DNA of 64,000 nt, taken from Pseudomonas sp. UBA4617 (GTDB lineage Bacteria > Pseudomonadota > Gammaproteobacteria > Pseudomonadales > Pseudomonadaceae). The notes beneath the pieces are model-generated. The model searched no databases. It was not told the DNA's origin and was given only the letters and a program-made list of their open reading frames with translations. The translations under genes and the position numbers were made by a program. Shown one piece after another: positions 55,794-64,000 of the stretch; position 1 is the stretch's first letter; each line of letters opens with the position of its first letter. The stretch spans positions 1 to 64,000 of the forward strand of contig NZ_DGIR01000019.1 in NCBI RefSeq assembly GCF_002386445.1, given 5' to 3'.

Positions 55794-57569
55794 ATGAGCA
55801 AAATGAGAGCAATCGATGCAGCCGTTCTGGTCATGCGCCGTGAAGGTGTAGATACCGCGTTCGGCATCCCGGGGGCTGCCATCAACCCGTTGTACTCGGC
55901 CCTGAAGAAAGTCGGTGGCATCGATCACGTCCTCGCTCGCCACGTCGAAGGCGCCTCGCACATGGCCGAGGGCTACACCCGCGCCAATCCGGGCAACATC
56001 GGCGTATGCATCGGTACCTCCGGTCCGGCCGGCACCGACATGGTCACCGGCCTGTACAGTGCCTCGGCCGACTCCATCCCGATCCTCTGCATCACTGGCC
56101 AGGCGCCGCGCGCTCGCCTGCACAAGGAAGACTTCCAGGCAGTCGACATCACCAACATCGTCAAGCCGGTGACCAAGTGGGCCACTACCGTTCTGGAGCC
56201 AGGCCAGGTGCCATATGCGTTCCAGAAAGCCTTTTATGAAATGCGCACCGGCCGCCCAGGCCCGGTATTGATCGACCTGCCGTTCGACGTGCAAATGGCC
56301 GAGATCGAATTCGACATCGACGCCTACGAGCCGCTGCCCGTGCACAAGCCGTCCGCCACCCGCGTACAGGCCGAAAAGGCTCTGGCCCTGCTCAATGACG
56401 CCGAGCGTCCGTTGCTGGTCGCCGGCGGTGGCATCATCAACGCCGACGCCAGCGACAAGCTGGTCGAGTTCGCCGAACTGACCGGCGTGCCGGTCATCCC
56501 GACCCTGATGGGCTGGGGCACCATCCCGGACGACCACGCGCAGATGGTCGGCATGGTCGGCCTGCAGACCTCGCACCGCTACGGCAACGCCACCCTGCTG
56601 AAATCCGACCTGGTGTTCGGCATCGGTAACCGCTGGGCCAACCGCCACACCGGCTCGGTCGACGTCTACACCGAAGGCCGCAAGTTCATCCATGTCGACA
56701 TCGAACCGACCCAGATCGGCCGCGTGTTCACCCCGGACCTGGGTATCGTTTCCGACGCCGGCAAGGCGCTGGACGTGTTCCTCGAAGTGGCCCGCGAGTG
56801 GAAGGCCGCTGGCAAGCTGAAGTGCCGCAGGGCCTGGCTGGAAGACTGCCAGCAACGCAAGGCCAGCCTGCAGCGCAAGACCCACTTCGACAACGTGCCG
56901 GTCAAGCCGCAGCGCGTCTACGAAGAAATGAACCAGGTGTTCGGCAAGGACACCTGCTATGTCAGCACCATCGGCCTGTCGCAGATCGCCGGTGCGCAGT
57001 TCCTGCACGTGTACAAGCCACGCCACTGGATCAACTGCGGCCAGGCTGGCCCGCTGGGCTGGACCATCCCTGCCGCCCTGGGCGTGGTCAAGGCCGACCC
57101 GAAACGCAAGGTGGTCGCCTTGTCGGGTGACTACGACTTCCAGTTCATGATCGAAGAACTGGCGGTGGGCGCGCAGTTCAACCTGCCGTACGTGCACGTG
57201 CTGGTGAACAACGCCTACCTTGGCCTGATCCGTCAGGCACAGCGTGGCTTCGACATGGATTACTGTGTACAACTGGCGTTCGAGAACATCAACGCCACCG
57301 ACGCCGCTACCTATGGTGTCGACCACGTTGCCGTGGTCGAGGGCCTGGGCTGCAAGGCCATCCGCGTGTTCGAGCCGGCAGACATCGCCCCAGCCCTGCT
57401 CAAGGCGCAGAAGATGGCTGAAGAGTTCCGCGTGCCGGTGGTGGTCGAAGTGATTCTCGAGCGCGTCACCAACATTTCCATGGGCACCGAGATCAACGCG
57501 GTCAACGAATTCGAAGACTTGGCCCTGGTCGGCAACGACGCGCCAACCGCCATCTCGCTGCTGGACTGA
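55794..57569 (+). CDS. gcl: glyoxylate carboligase
   Basis: ThDP-dependent enzyme joining two glyoxylates to tartronate semialdehyde and CO2. It has 591 residues. At residue 51 it has Val (ARHVEGASHMAEGY) where other ThDP enzymes have the catalytic Glu, a known peculiarity of Gcl. FAD-type and ThDP domains follow (GTSGPAGTDMVTGLYSA; LSGDYDFQFMIEELAVGAQFN). It takes the glyoxylate from AllA into central metabolism. First gene of gcl-hyi-glxR-ttuD-pykF. Confidence 0.97.
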   Translation: MSKMRAIDAAVLVMRREGVDTAFGIPGAAINPLYSALKKVGGIDHVLARHVEGASHMAEGYTRANPGNIGVCIGTSGPAGTDMVTGLYSASADSIPILCITGQAPRARLHKEDFQAVDITNIVKPVTKWATTVLEPGQVPYAFQKAFYEMRTGRPGPVLIDLPFDVQMAEIEFDIDAYEPLPVHKPSATRVQAEKALALLNDAERPLLVAGGGIINADASDKLVEFAELTGVPVIPTLMGWGTIPDDHAQMVGMVGLQTSHRYGNATLLKSDLVFGIGNRWANRHTGSVDVYTEGRKFIHVDIEPTQIGRVFTPDLGIVSDAGKALDVFLEVAREWKAAGKLKCRRAWLEDCQQRKASLQRKTHFDNVPVKPQRVYEEMNQVFGKDTCYVSTIGLSQIAGAQFLHVYKPRHWINCGQAGPLGWTIPAALGVVKADPKRKVVALSGDYDFQFMIEELAVGAQFNLPYVHVLVNNAYLGLIRQAQRGFDMDYCVQLAFENINATDAATYGVDHVAVVEGLGCKAIRVFEPADIAPALLKAQKMAEEFRVPVVVEVILERVTNISMGTEINAVNEFEDLALVGNDAPTAISLLD

Positions 57570-57638
57570 TCGCCCGACGCCCCCGTGCCGGCCCCTGTTG
57601 CAGGGGCGCCGGGGGCCTTCACCGCAAGGAGACACACC

Positions 57639-58463
<825 letters not shown>

Positions 58464-58544
58464 GCTATCGCATTCGCGGGACAAGCCCGTTCCCACAGGG
58501 CAGGCCCGCAGTCAGGTTAAACAAATACAAAGAGGCACATTGTC

Positions 58545-59438
58545 ATGGCTAAAATCGGTTTCCTCGGCACCGGCATCATGGGCAAGCCCATGGCGCAGAA
58601 CCTGCAGAAAGCAGGTCACAGCATCTTCGTTTCCACCCACCACGACGCGGCCCCGGCCGACCTGATCGCCGCTGGCGCAGTAGCCCTGGCCAACCCGAAG
58701 GAAGTGGCCCAGGAAGCCGAGTTCATCATCATCATGGTGCCGGACACCCCCCAGGTCGAAAGCGTCCTGTTCGGTGAGAACGGCGTGGCCGAAGGCGTAG
58801 GCCCGAACAAGGTAGTGATCGACATGAGCTCGATCTCGCCGACCGCGACCAAAGCCTTCGCCGAGAAGATCAAGGCCACTGGCGCTGCCTACCTGGACGC
58901 CCCGGTGTCCGGTGGTGAAGTGGGTGCCAAGGCCGCGACCCTGAGCATCATGGTCGGTGGCTGCCCGAAGGCCTTCGAGCGCACCCTGCCGCTGTTCGAA
59001 GCCATGGGCAAGAACATCACCCGCGTAGGTGGCAACGGCGACGGCCAGACTGCCAAGGTGGCCAACCAGATCATCGTTGCCCTGAACATCCAGGCCGTGG
59101 CCGAAGCCCTGCTGTTCGCCGCCAGGAACGGCGCCGACCCTGCCAAGGTGCGTGAAGCGCTGATGGGTGGCTTCGCCTCGTCGAAGATCCTCGAAGTGCA
59201 TGCCGAGCGCATGATCAAGGGCACCTTCGACCCAGGCTTCCGCATCAACCTGCACCAGAAGGACCTCAACCTGGCCCTGCAAGGCGCCAAGGAACTGGGC
59301 ATCAACCTGCCCAACACCTCCAATGCCCAGCAAGTGTTCAACACCTGCCAGGCCCTGGGCGGCGGCAACTGGGACCACTCGGCGCTGATCAAAGGCCTGG
59401 AGCACATGGCCAACTTCTCGATCCGCGACGACCAGTAA
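58545..59438 (+). CDS. glxR: 2-hydroxy-3-oxopropionate (tartronate semialdehyde) reductase
   Basis: NAD(P)H-dependent enzyme reducing tartronate semialdehyde to D-glycerate, 297 residues. Rossmann motif IGFLGTGIMGKPMAQNL, substrate motif DAPVSGGEVGAKAATLSIMVGG and the catalytic Lys in GQTAKVANQIIVALN mark the beta-hydroxyacid dehydrogenase family. It follows hyi and precedes ttuD. Confidence 0.97.
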   Translation: MAKIGFLGTGIMGKPMAQNLQKAGHSIFVSTHHDAAPADLIAAGAVALANPKEVAQEAEFIIIMVPDTPQVESVLFGENGVAEGVGPNKVVIDMSSISPTATKAFAEKIKATGAAYLDAPVSGGEVGAKAATLSIMVGGCPKAFERTLPLFEAMGKNITRVGGNGDGQTAKVANQIIVALNIQAVAEALLFAARNGADPAKVREALMGGFASSKILEVHAERMIKGTFDPGFRINLHQKDLNLALQGAKELGINLPNTSNAQQVFNTCQALGGGNWDHSALIKGLEHMANFSIRDDQ

Positions 59439-59452
59439 GACCTTACCGGCCT

Positions 59453-59474
59453 CTTCGCGGGTAAACCCGCGAAG
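59453..59474. other. REP-type hairpin after glxR
   Basis: CTTCGCGGGT-AA-ACCCGCGAAG, a 10-bp perfect stem 14 bp after the glxR stop. A second hairpin (ATGAACCTG / CAGGTTCAT) follows at 59487-59510. Both lie in the 172-bp gap before ttuD and could reduce read-through. Confidence 0.5.
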
Positions 59475-59610
59475 AAGCCAACGCCGATGAACCTGCGACC
59501 ACAGGTTCATGGGTGAAGCCGAGCAACACCCGCCCCTGGTTCGGCCTGCACGGAGGCAGTTCCAGGGGCGTTCTTGATTGTGCAGAACAACAATAAACTG
59601 GGAGCCTGCC

Positions 59611-60885
59611 ATGTCGGTCGATCCGCAACAACTTCTCCGCGAGCTGTTCGACACAGCCATCGCCGCCGCCCACCCGCGCCAAGTTCTCGAACCCTGCCTG
59701 CCCGCCGACCGTAGCGGCCGGGTCATCGTCATCGGCGCCGGCAAGGCCGCCGCTGCCATGGCCGAAGTGGTCGAGAAAAGCTGGCAGGGCGAAGTCTCCG
59801 GCCTGGTCGTCACCCGTTACGGCCATGGCGCCAACTGCCAGAAGATCGAAGTGGTCGAAGCGGCCCACCCGGTCCCCGATGCCGCCGGCCTGGCCGTGGC
59901 CAAGCGCGTGCTGGACCTGGTCAGTAACCTCGGCGAAGACGACCGTGTCATCTTCCTGCTGTCTGGCGGTGGTTCAGCGTTGCTGGCCCTGCCTGCCGAG
60001 GGCCTGACCCTGGCCGACAAGCAGCAGATCAACAAGGCGCTGCTCAAGTCCGGCGCCACCATCGGCGAGATGAACTGCGTGCGCAAGCACCTCTCGGCGA
60101 TCAAGGGCGGCCGCCTGGCCAAGGCCTGCTGGCCAGCTACGGTCTATACCTATGCCATTTCCGATGTACCCGGCGACCTCGCCACGGTGATTGCGTCCGG
60201 CCCCACCGTGGCCGACCCGAGCACCTCGGCCGATGCCCTGGCCATCCTCAAGCGCTACAACATCGAGGCCCCCAAAGCGGTCATCGACTGGCTCAACAAC
60301 CCGGCCTCGGAAACCGTCAAGGCCGATGACCCGGCCTTGGCCCGCAGCCACTTCCAGCTGATCGCCAAGCCCCAGCAGTCGCTCGAAGCCGCTGCGGTCA
60401 AGGCGCGCCAGGCCGGGTTCAGCCCGCTGATCCTCGGCGACCTGGAAGGCGAGTCGCGCGAAGTGGCCAAGGTGCATGCCGGCATCACCCGGCAGATCGT
60501 CCAGCATGGCCAGCCGCTGAAGGCGCCATGCGTGATCCTCTCCGGCGGCGAGACCACCGTCACCGTACGCGGCAACGGCCGTGGCGGGCGCAACGCCGAA
60601 TTCCTGCTCAGCCTGACCGAAAACCTCAAGGGCCTGCCAGGGGTGTATGCCCTGGCCGGCGATACCGACGGCATCGATGGCTCGGAAGAAAACGCCGGCG
60701 CCTTCATGACCCCAGGCAGCTATGCCCGCGCCGAAGCGCTGGGCCTGTCGGCCAGCGACGAGCTGGACAACAACAACGGCTACGGCTACTTCGCCGCGCT
60801 GGATGCGCTGATCGTCACCGAGCCAACCCGCACCAACGTCAACGACTTCCGCGCCATCCTGATTCTCGAGACTGCCCAATCATGA
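59611..60885 (+). CDS. ttuD: glycerate 2-kinase (MOFRL family)
   Basis: Phosphorylates D-glycerate to 2-phosphoglycerate. The start MSVDPQQLLRELFD gives 424 residues. N-terminal DUF4147 domain (VIVIGAGKAAAAMAEVVE; FLLSGGGSALLALPAEGLTL) and the C-terminal MOFRL domain (GGRNAEFLLSLTENL; ALAGDTDGIDGSEENAGAF). Earlier annotations of this family call it hydroxypyruvate reductase. It overlaps pykF by 4 bp (ATGA). Confidence 0.94.
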   Translation: MSVDPQQLLRELFDTAIAAAHPRQVLEPCLPADRSGRVIVIGAGKAAAAMAEVVEKSWQGEVSGLVVTRYGHGANCQKIEVVEAAHPVPDAAGLAVAKRVLDLVSNLGEDDRVIFLLSGGGSALLALPAEGLTLADKQQINKALLKSGATIGEMNCVRKHLSAIKGGRLAKACWPATVYTYAISDVPGDLATVIASGPTVADPSTSADALAILKRYNIEAPKAVIDWLNNPASETVKADDPALARSHFQLIAKPQQSLEAAAVKARQAGFSPLILGDLEGESREVAKVHAGITRQIVQHGQPLKAPCVILSGGETTVTVRGNGRGGRNAEFLLSLTENLKGLPGVYALAGDTDGIDGSEENAGAFMTPGSYARAEALGLSASDELDNNNGYGYFAALDALIVTEPTRTNVNDFRAILILETAQS

Positions 60886-62297
60886 CGCCTGATAAGAAAG
60901 TGAAGATCCTCGCCACCCTCGGCCCTGCGATCAAAGGCATCGACGACATCCGCCAACTGGTCAAAGCCGGGGTCAACATCTTCCGCCTCAACTTCAGCCA
61001 CGGCGAACACGCCGACCACGCGCTGCGCTACCAGTGGATTCGCGAAGTCGAGCAGCAACTGAACTACCCGCTGGGCATTCTCATGGACTTGCAAGGGCCG
61101 AAGCTGCGCGTCGGCCGCTTTGCCGAAGGCAAGGTCCAGCTGCAGCGCGGCCAGGCCCTGCGCCTGGACCTGGACAAGGCCCCGGGCGACAGCCGCCGGG
61201 TGAACCTGCCGCACCCCGAAATCATCGCTGCCCTCGAGCCAGGCATGGACCTGCTGCTCGACGACGGCAAGCTGCGCCTGCGCGTCACCGCCAAACACAG
61301 CGACGCCATCGACACCGAAGTGCTGGCCGGTGGCGAGCTGTCCGACCGCAAAGGGGTCAACGTGCCACAAGCGGTACTCGACCTTTCGCCGCTCACCGAG
61401 AAAGACCGCCGCGACCTGGCCTTCGGCCTGGAACTGGGCGTGGACTGGGTGGCCCTGTCGTTCGTCCAGCGCCCGCAAGACATCACTGAAGCACGCCAAC
61501 TGATTGGTGACCGCGCCTACCTGATGGCGAAGATAGAGAAGCCCTCGGCGGTCGAGCAACTGCAAGCCATCGCCGAGCTGTCGGACGCGATCATGGTGGC
61601 CCGTGGCGACCTCGGCGTGGAAGTGCCGGCGGAAAGCGTGCCGCAGATCCAGAAGCGCATCATCGGCACCTGCCGCCAGCTGGGCAAACCGGTGGTGGTC
61701 GCCACGCAGATGCTCGAATCCATGCGTTTCTCGCCAGCGCCGACCCGTGCCGAAGTCACCGACGTGGCCAACGCGGTGGCCGAGGGTGCCGATGCGGTGA
61801 TGCTTTCGGCCGAGACCGCTTCCGGTGATTACCCGCTGGAAGCCGTGCAGATGATGAGCAAGATCATCCGCCAGGTGGAGAATGGCCCGGACTACCAGGC
61901 CCAGCTCGACGTGGGCCGGCCGAAGGCCGAAGCCACCGTGTCGGACGCCATCAGCTGCGCGATCCGCCGGATCAGCGGCATCCTGCCGGTGGCGGTGCTG
62001 GTCAACTACAGCGAGTCGGGCGCCTCGACCTTGCGAGCTGCGCGCGAGCGGCCGCGGGCACCGATCCTCAACCTGACACCGAACCTGAACACCGCACGCC
62101 GCCTGAGCGTGGCGTGGGGGGTGCACTCGGTGGTCAACGATCGCCTGCGCCAGGTGGACGAGGTGGTTTCCACTGCCCTGGAGATTGCCCAGGCGCAAGG
62201 CATGGCCAGCCGTGGCGACACGTTGCTGATTACCGCTGGTGTGCCGTTCGGCAAGCCGGGGTCGACTAATACGCTGCGGATCGAAACCTTGATCTGA
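60882..62297 (+). CDS. pykF: pyruvate kinase
   Basis: Converts phosphoenolpyruvate to pyruvate with ATP formation; 471 residues from MTPDKKVKILATLGPA (a longer frame upstream lies inside ttuD). NFSHGEHADH, ILMDLQGPKLRVG, the catalytic MAKIEKPSAVEQL and VARGDLGVEVPAESVP, and the TRAEVTDVANAV region are conserved. Placed at the end of the glyoxylate operon, it completes the glyoxylate-to-pyruvate route together with enolase from elsewhere. Confidence 0.96.
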   Translation: MTPDKKVKILATLGPAIKGIDDIRQLVKAGVNIFRLNFSHGEHADHALRYQWIREVEQQLNYPLGILMDLQGPKLRVGRFAEGKVQLQRGQALRLDLDKAPGDSRRVNLPHPEIIAALEPGMDLLLDDGKLRLRVTAKHSDAIDTEVLAGGELSDRKGVNVPQAVLDLSPLTEKDRRDLAFGLELGVDWVALSFVQRPQDITEARQLIGDRAYLMAKIEKPSAVEQLQAIAELSDAIMVARGDLGVEVPAESVPQIQKRIIGTCRQLGKPVVVATQMLESMRFSPAPTRAEVTDVANAVAEGADAVMLSAETASGDYPLEAVQMMSKIIRQVENGPDYQAQLDVGRPKAEATVSDAISCAIRRISGILPVAVLVNYSESGASTLRAARERPRAPILNLTPNLNTARRLSVAWGVHSVVNDRLRQVDEVVSTALEIAQAQGMASRGDTLLITAGVPFGKPGSTNTLRIETLI

Positions 62298-62305
62298 GAG
62301 TTTTG

Positions 62306-62325
62306 GGGGCGCTTTGCGCCCCTTT
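62306..62325 (+). terminator. terminator after pykF
   Basis: GGGGCGC-TTT-GCGCCCC followed by TTT, 8 bp after the pykF stop. Confidence 0.75.
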
Positions 62326-62408
62326 CGCGGCACAAGGCCGCTCCTACAGGGATCACGCAAGCCTGAAGGTGTCGCGGTCCCTCTAGGAGCGGCCTTGCGC
62401 CGCGATCG
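62325..62408. repeat. inverted REP pair after pykF
   Basis: Facing copies of the CGCGGCACAAGGCCGCTCC... type around a spacer of about 28 bp, next to the pykF terminator. Confidence 0.75.
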
Positions 62409-62506
62409 GAGGGCGCAGCCCTCCCCAACACCGAAATACCTGACCGGCGGAAAACCCGAGGCCCAAAGAGGCCCACCGCGCCCCATCAACCTCACTGACT
62501 GCCCCG

Positions 62507-63379
62507 ATGTACACCAAAAATTTCGTCAACCCGTGCCCCGACTGGGCCACGGCGCTGCTCAACGGCTTCAGCCAGGTGCTGCTGCTGCGCAACCCCCTGT
62601 GCGGCCTGTGCTGCCTGCTGGCCATCCTGCTGACCGCCCCAGACCTGGTCGGTGGCGCCTTGCTCGGCGCCCTCGCTGGCCTGCTCACCGCCCAGGCACG
62701 CGGCTACGACCGTGCCGACCGCCAGGCCGGCCTGTACAGCTACAACGGCGTGCTGATCGGCATCCTGATCAGCGCCGTGCTGCCCTGGTCGGCCATCCTG
62801 CCACCACTGATCATCGCCGCCGGTGGCCTGTCCAGCATCATCACCCACCAATGGCGCAAGCGTGGCGGCAAGCTGCTGGTGGCCTATACCGCCCCCTTCG
62901 TGCTGCTCGGCTGGGCCACCCTGCTGATCGCCAGCCCCGCGCCCGGCGGTTTCGTCGAAGCCGACCCGCTGCACGCCCTGACACGCGGGGTGGGGCAGAT
63001 CTTCCTGCTCGACCGACCGCTGGCCGGCCTGCTGATCATCGTCGGCATGTTCATTGCCAACCCCTATGCCGCCCTGTGGGCAGTGCTCGGTTCGGCCATC
63101 GGCGGCGGCCTGGCGCTGCTCACCGACCAGGCACAGGCTGCGTGGCTGGGCCTTTACGGCTTCAACGCTGCACTGGCAGCACTGGCCTTCAGCAGGCAAG
63201 GCGAAAAGCCCTGGGTGACGTTGCTGGCAATCGTCCTGGCCCTGTTGATGCAACCCCTGTTCAATTGGCTGCCGCTGCCCGGCCTGACCGCGCCCTTTGT
63301 CACCGCCTGCTGGCTGATGCACCTGGGCAGCCACCTGGCCCAACCCAGGCAACGCAACGCCAGCCGCTTGCACAGCTGA
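62507..63379 (+). CDS. urea transporter
   Basis: Inner-membrane channel-type urea transporter (UT family), 290 residues, about ten helices. The family repeat is seen twice, as LRNPLCGLCCLLAILLTAPDLVGGALLGALAGLLTA with GLYSYNGVLIGI in the first half and LIIVGMFIANPYAALWAVLGSAIGG with GLYGFNAALAALAF in the second. Urea is a product of ureidoglycolate breakdown by AllA, so its place after the purine and glyoxylate genes makes sense. Confidence 0.92.
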   Translation: MYTKNFVNPCPDWATALLNGFSQVLLLRNPLCGLCCLLAILLTAPDLVGGALLGALAGLLTAQARGYDRADRQAGLYSYNGVLIGILISAVLPWSAILPPLIIAAGGLSSIITHQWRKRGGKLLVAYTAPFVLLGWATLLIASPAPGGFVEADPLHALTRGVGQIFLLDRPLAGLLIIVGMFIANPYAALWAVLGSAIGGGLALLTDQAQAAWLGLYGFNAALAALAFSRQGEKPWVTLLAIVLALLMQPLFNWLPLPGLTAPFVTACWLMHLGSHLAQPRQRNASRLHS

Positions 63380-63424
63380 AAGGCAACCCCTAGGCTCAGC
63401 CCATCGCAATTTTGGAACGAGCCC

Positions 63425-64000
63425 ATGAACAACCCCGCGAGCCTGCGCGAGCGGCTCTTCGTCATCGTCTTCCAGACCGACACCGTGGCTGGAAGACGCT
63501 TCGACAAGATCCTCCTGCTGATCATCCTGGCCAGCCTGGTCACGGTCATCCTCGACAGCATCGACGAAGTCCACCAGGGCTACGCCGGCCTGCTGGCCGC
63601 TATCGAATGGGGCTTCACCGCGATCTTCCTGGCCGAGTACCTCACACGCCTGTACTGCTCGCCCAGGCCGCTGCGCTATGCCTTCAGCTTCTACGGCCTG
63701 GTCGACCTGCTGGCGATCGTGCCGGGGATCATCGCCCTGTACTACAGCGACGCCCAGTACCTGCTGATCATCCGCGTGATCCGGATGCTGCGGATCTTCC
63801 GTGTGCTCAAGCTCAGCCCGTACCTCAAGCAGGCGCATTACCTGATCGATGCACTGCGCGGCAGCAAGCAGAAGATCATCGTGTTCCTGGTCACCGTCTC
63901 CACCCTGGTGACTGTGTTCGGCACCCTGATGTACGTGATCGAAGGGCCGCAGCACGGTTTCACCAGCATTCCCAAAGGTATCTACTGGGCCATCGTCACC
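63425..64000 (+). CDS. voltage-gated ion (potassium) channel, 3' end outside window
   Basis: The first 192 residues of an ion-transport-superfamily protein from MNNPASLRERLFVIVF. Helices S1-S5 are visible; the S4 voltage sensor LLIIRVIRMLRIFRVLKLSPYL carries regularly spaced Arg residues, and the pore-approach IEGPQHGFTSIPKGIYWAIVT points to a KcsA/Kv-like channel. The selectivity filter lies beyond the end of the window, so the ion is inferred. Confidence 0.9.
   Translation, partial: MNNPASLRERLFVIVFQTDTVAGRRFDKILLLIILASLVTVILDSIDEVHQGYAGLLAAIEWGFTAIFLAEYLTRLYCSPRPLRYAFSFYGLVDLLAIVPGIIALYYSDAQYLLIIRVIRMLRIFRVLKLSPYLKQAHYLIDALRGSKQKIIVFLVTVSTLVTVFGTLMYVIEGPQHGFTSIPKGIYWAIVT

Overview
This window looks like a chromosomal segment of a fluorescent pseudomonad of the Pseudomonas putida group. 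The gene order matches what I know of that group: cco-ccoGHIS-hemN-anr-apt-recR-ybaB-dnaX, then ffs-ligA-zipA-smc, then xdhABC-guaD and the purine-catabolic block, then gcl-hyi-glxR-ttuD-pykF. High GC and abundant REP-type inverted repeats (core GTGGGAGCGGG...) fit the same assignment. Nothing was searched against a database; all assignments are from reading the sequence.

Layout. 1-8790: cbb3 cytochrome oxidase subunits (ccoN partial, ccoO, ccoQ, ccoP) and maturation genes ccoG, ccoH, ccoI, ccoS plus a TauE/SafE-like membrane protein. 8908-11207: hemN and anr, with a perfect Anr/FNR box before hemN. 11262-15062: apt, then leftward recR, ybaB and dnaX. 15181-16972: a periplasmic solute-binding protein, a DUF2938 membrane protein and a divergent MerR regulator. 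About 16973-17686: decayed sequence.

17687-28160 is a genomic island of about 10.4 kb inserted in the 4.5S (SRP) RNA gene ffs. It is bounded by 100-bp direct repeats (98/100 identical); the right copy completes an intact ffs and the left copy is a 5'-truncated ffs remnant. A tyrosine integrase sits just inside the left repeat. Cargo: an AP2-like phage protein, an HTH protein, a small membrane protein, an XRE regulator, a serine recombinase, an unusual membrane/coiled-coil/winged-helix protein, and an AT-rich leftward three-gene unit (unknown protein, putative AbiC-type abortive-infection membrane protein, HEPN-motif protein) that is a good candidate phage-defence system.

28501-36160: ligA, zipA, smc and a GntR regulator, all leftward. 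36429-51104: purine catabolism: xanthine dehydrogenase xdhABC, guanine deaminase guaD, an FCD-type GntR regulator, an AzgA-type purine permease, uraH, puuE, uraD, allA, the membrane urate hydroxylase puuD and a xanthine/urate-type permease. 51259-54974: two Tsx-like nucleoside porins, a DUF808 protein and a RutR-like TetR regulator. 55097-62297: GlcG-like protein, gcl, hyi, glxR, ttuD, pykF, which take glyoxylate (the end product of purine breakdown) to glycerate, 2-phosphoglycerate and pyruvate. 62507-64000: urea transporter and a voltage-gated ion channel (partial).

Two recurring palindromes tie the second half together. TTGTA(C/T)ACAA-type sites lie before the GntR gene, the purine permease, uraH, puuE, the GlcG-like gene and gcl. 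A different 16-bp motif, YTGACC-N4-AGTCAR, resembling the E. coli RutR operator, lies before xdhA, the purine permease and the second porin. These suggest two overlapping regulons joining purine uptake, purine breakdown and glyoxylate use.
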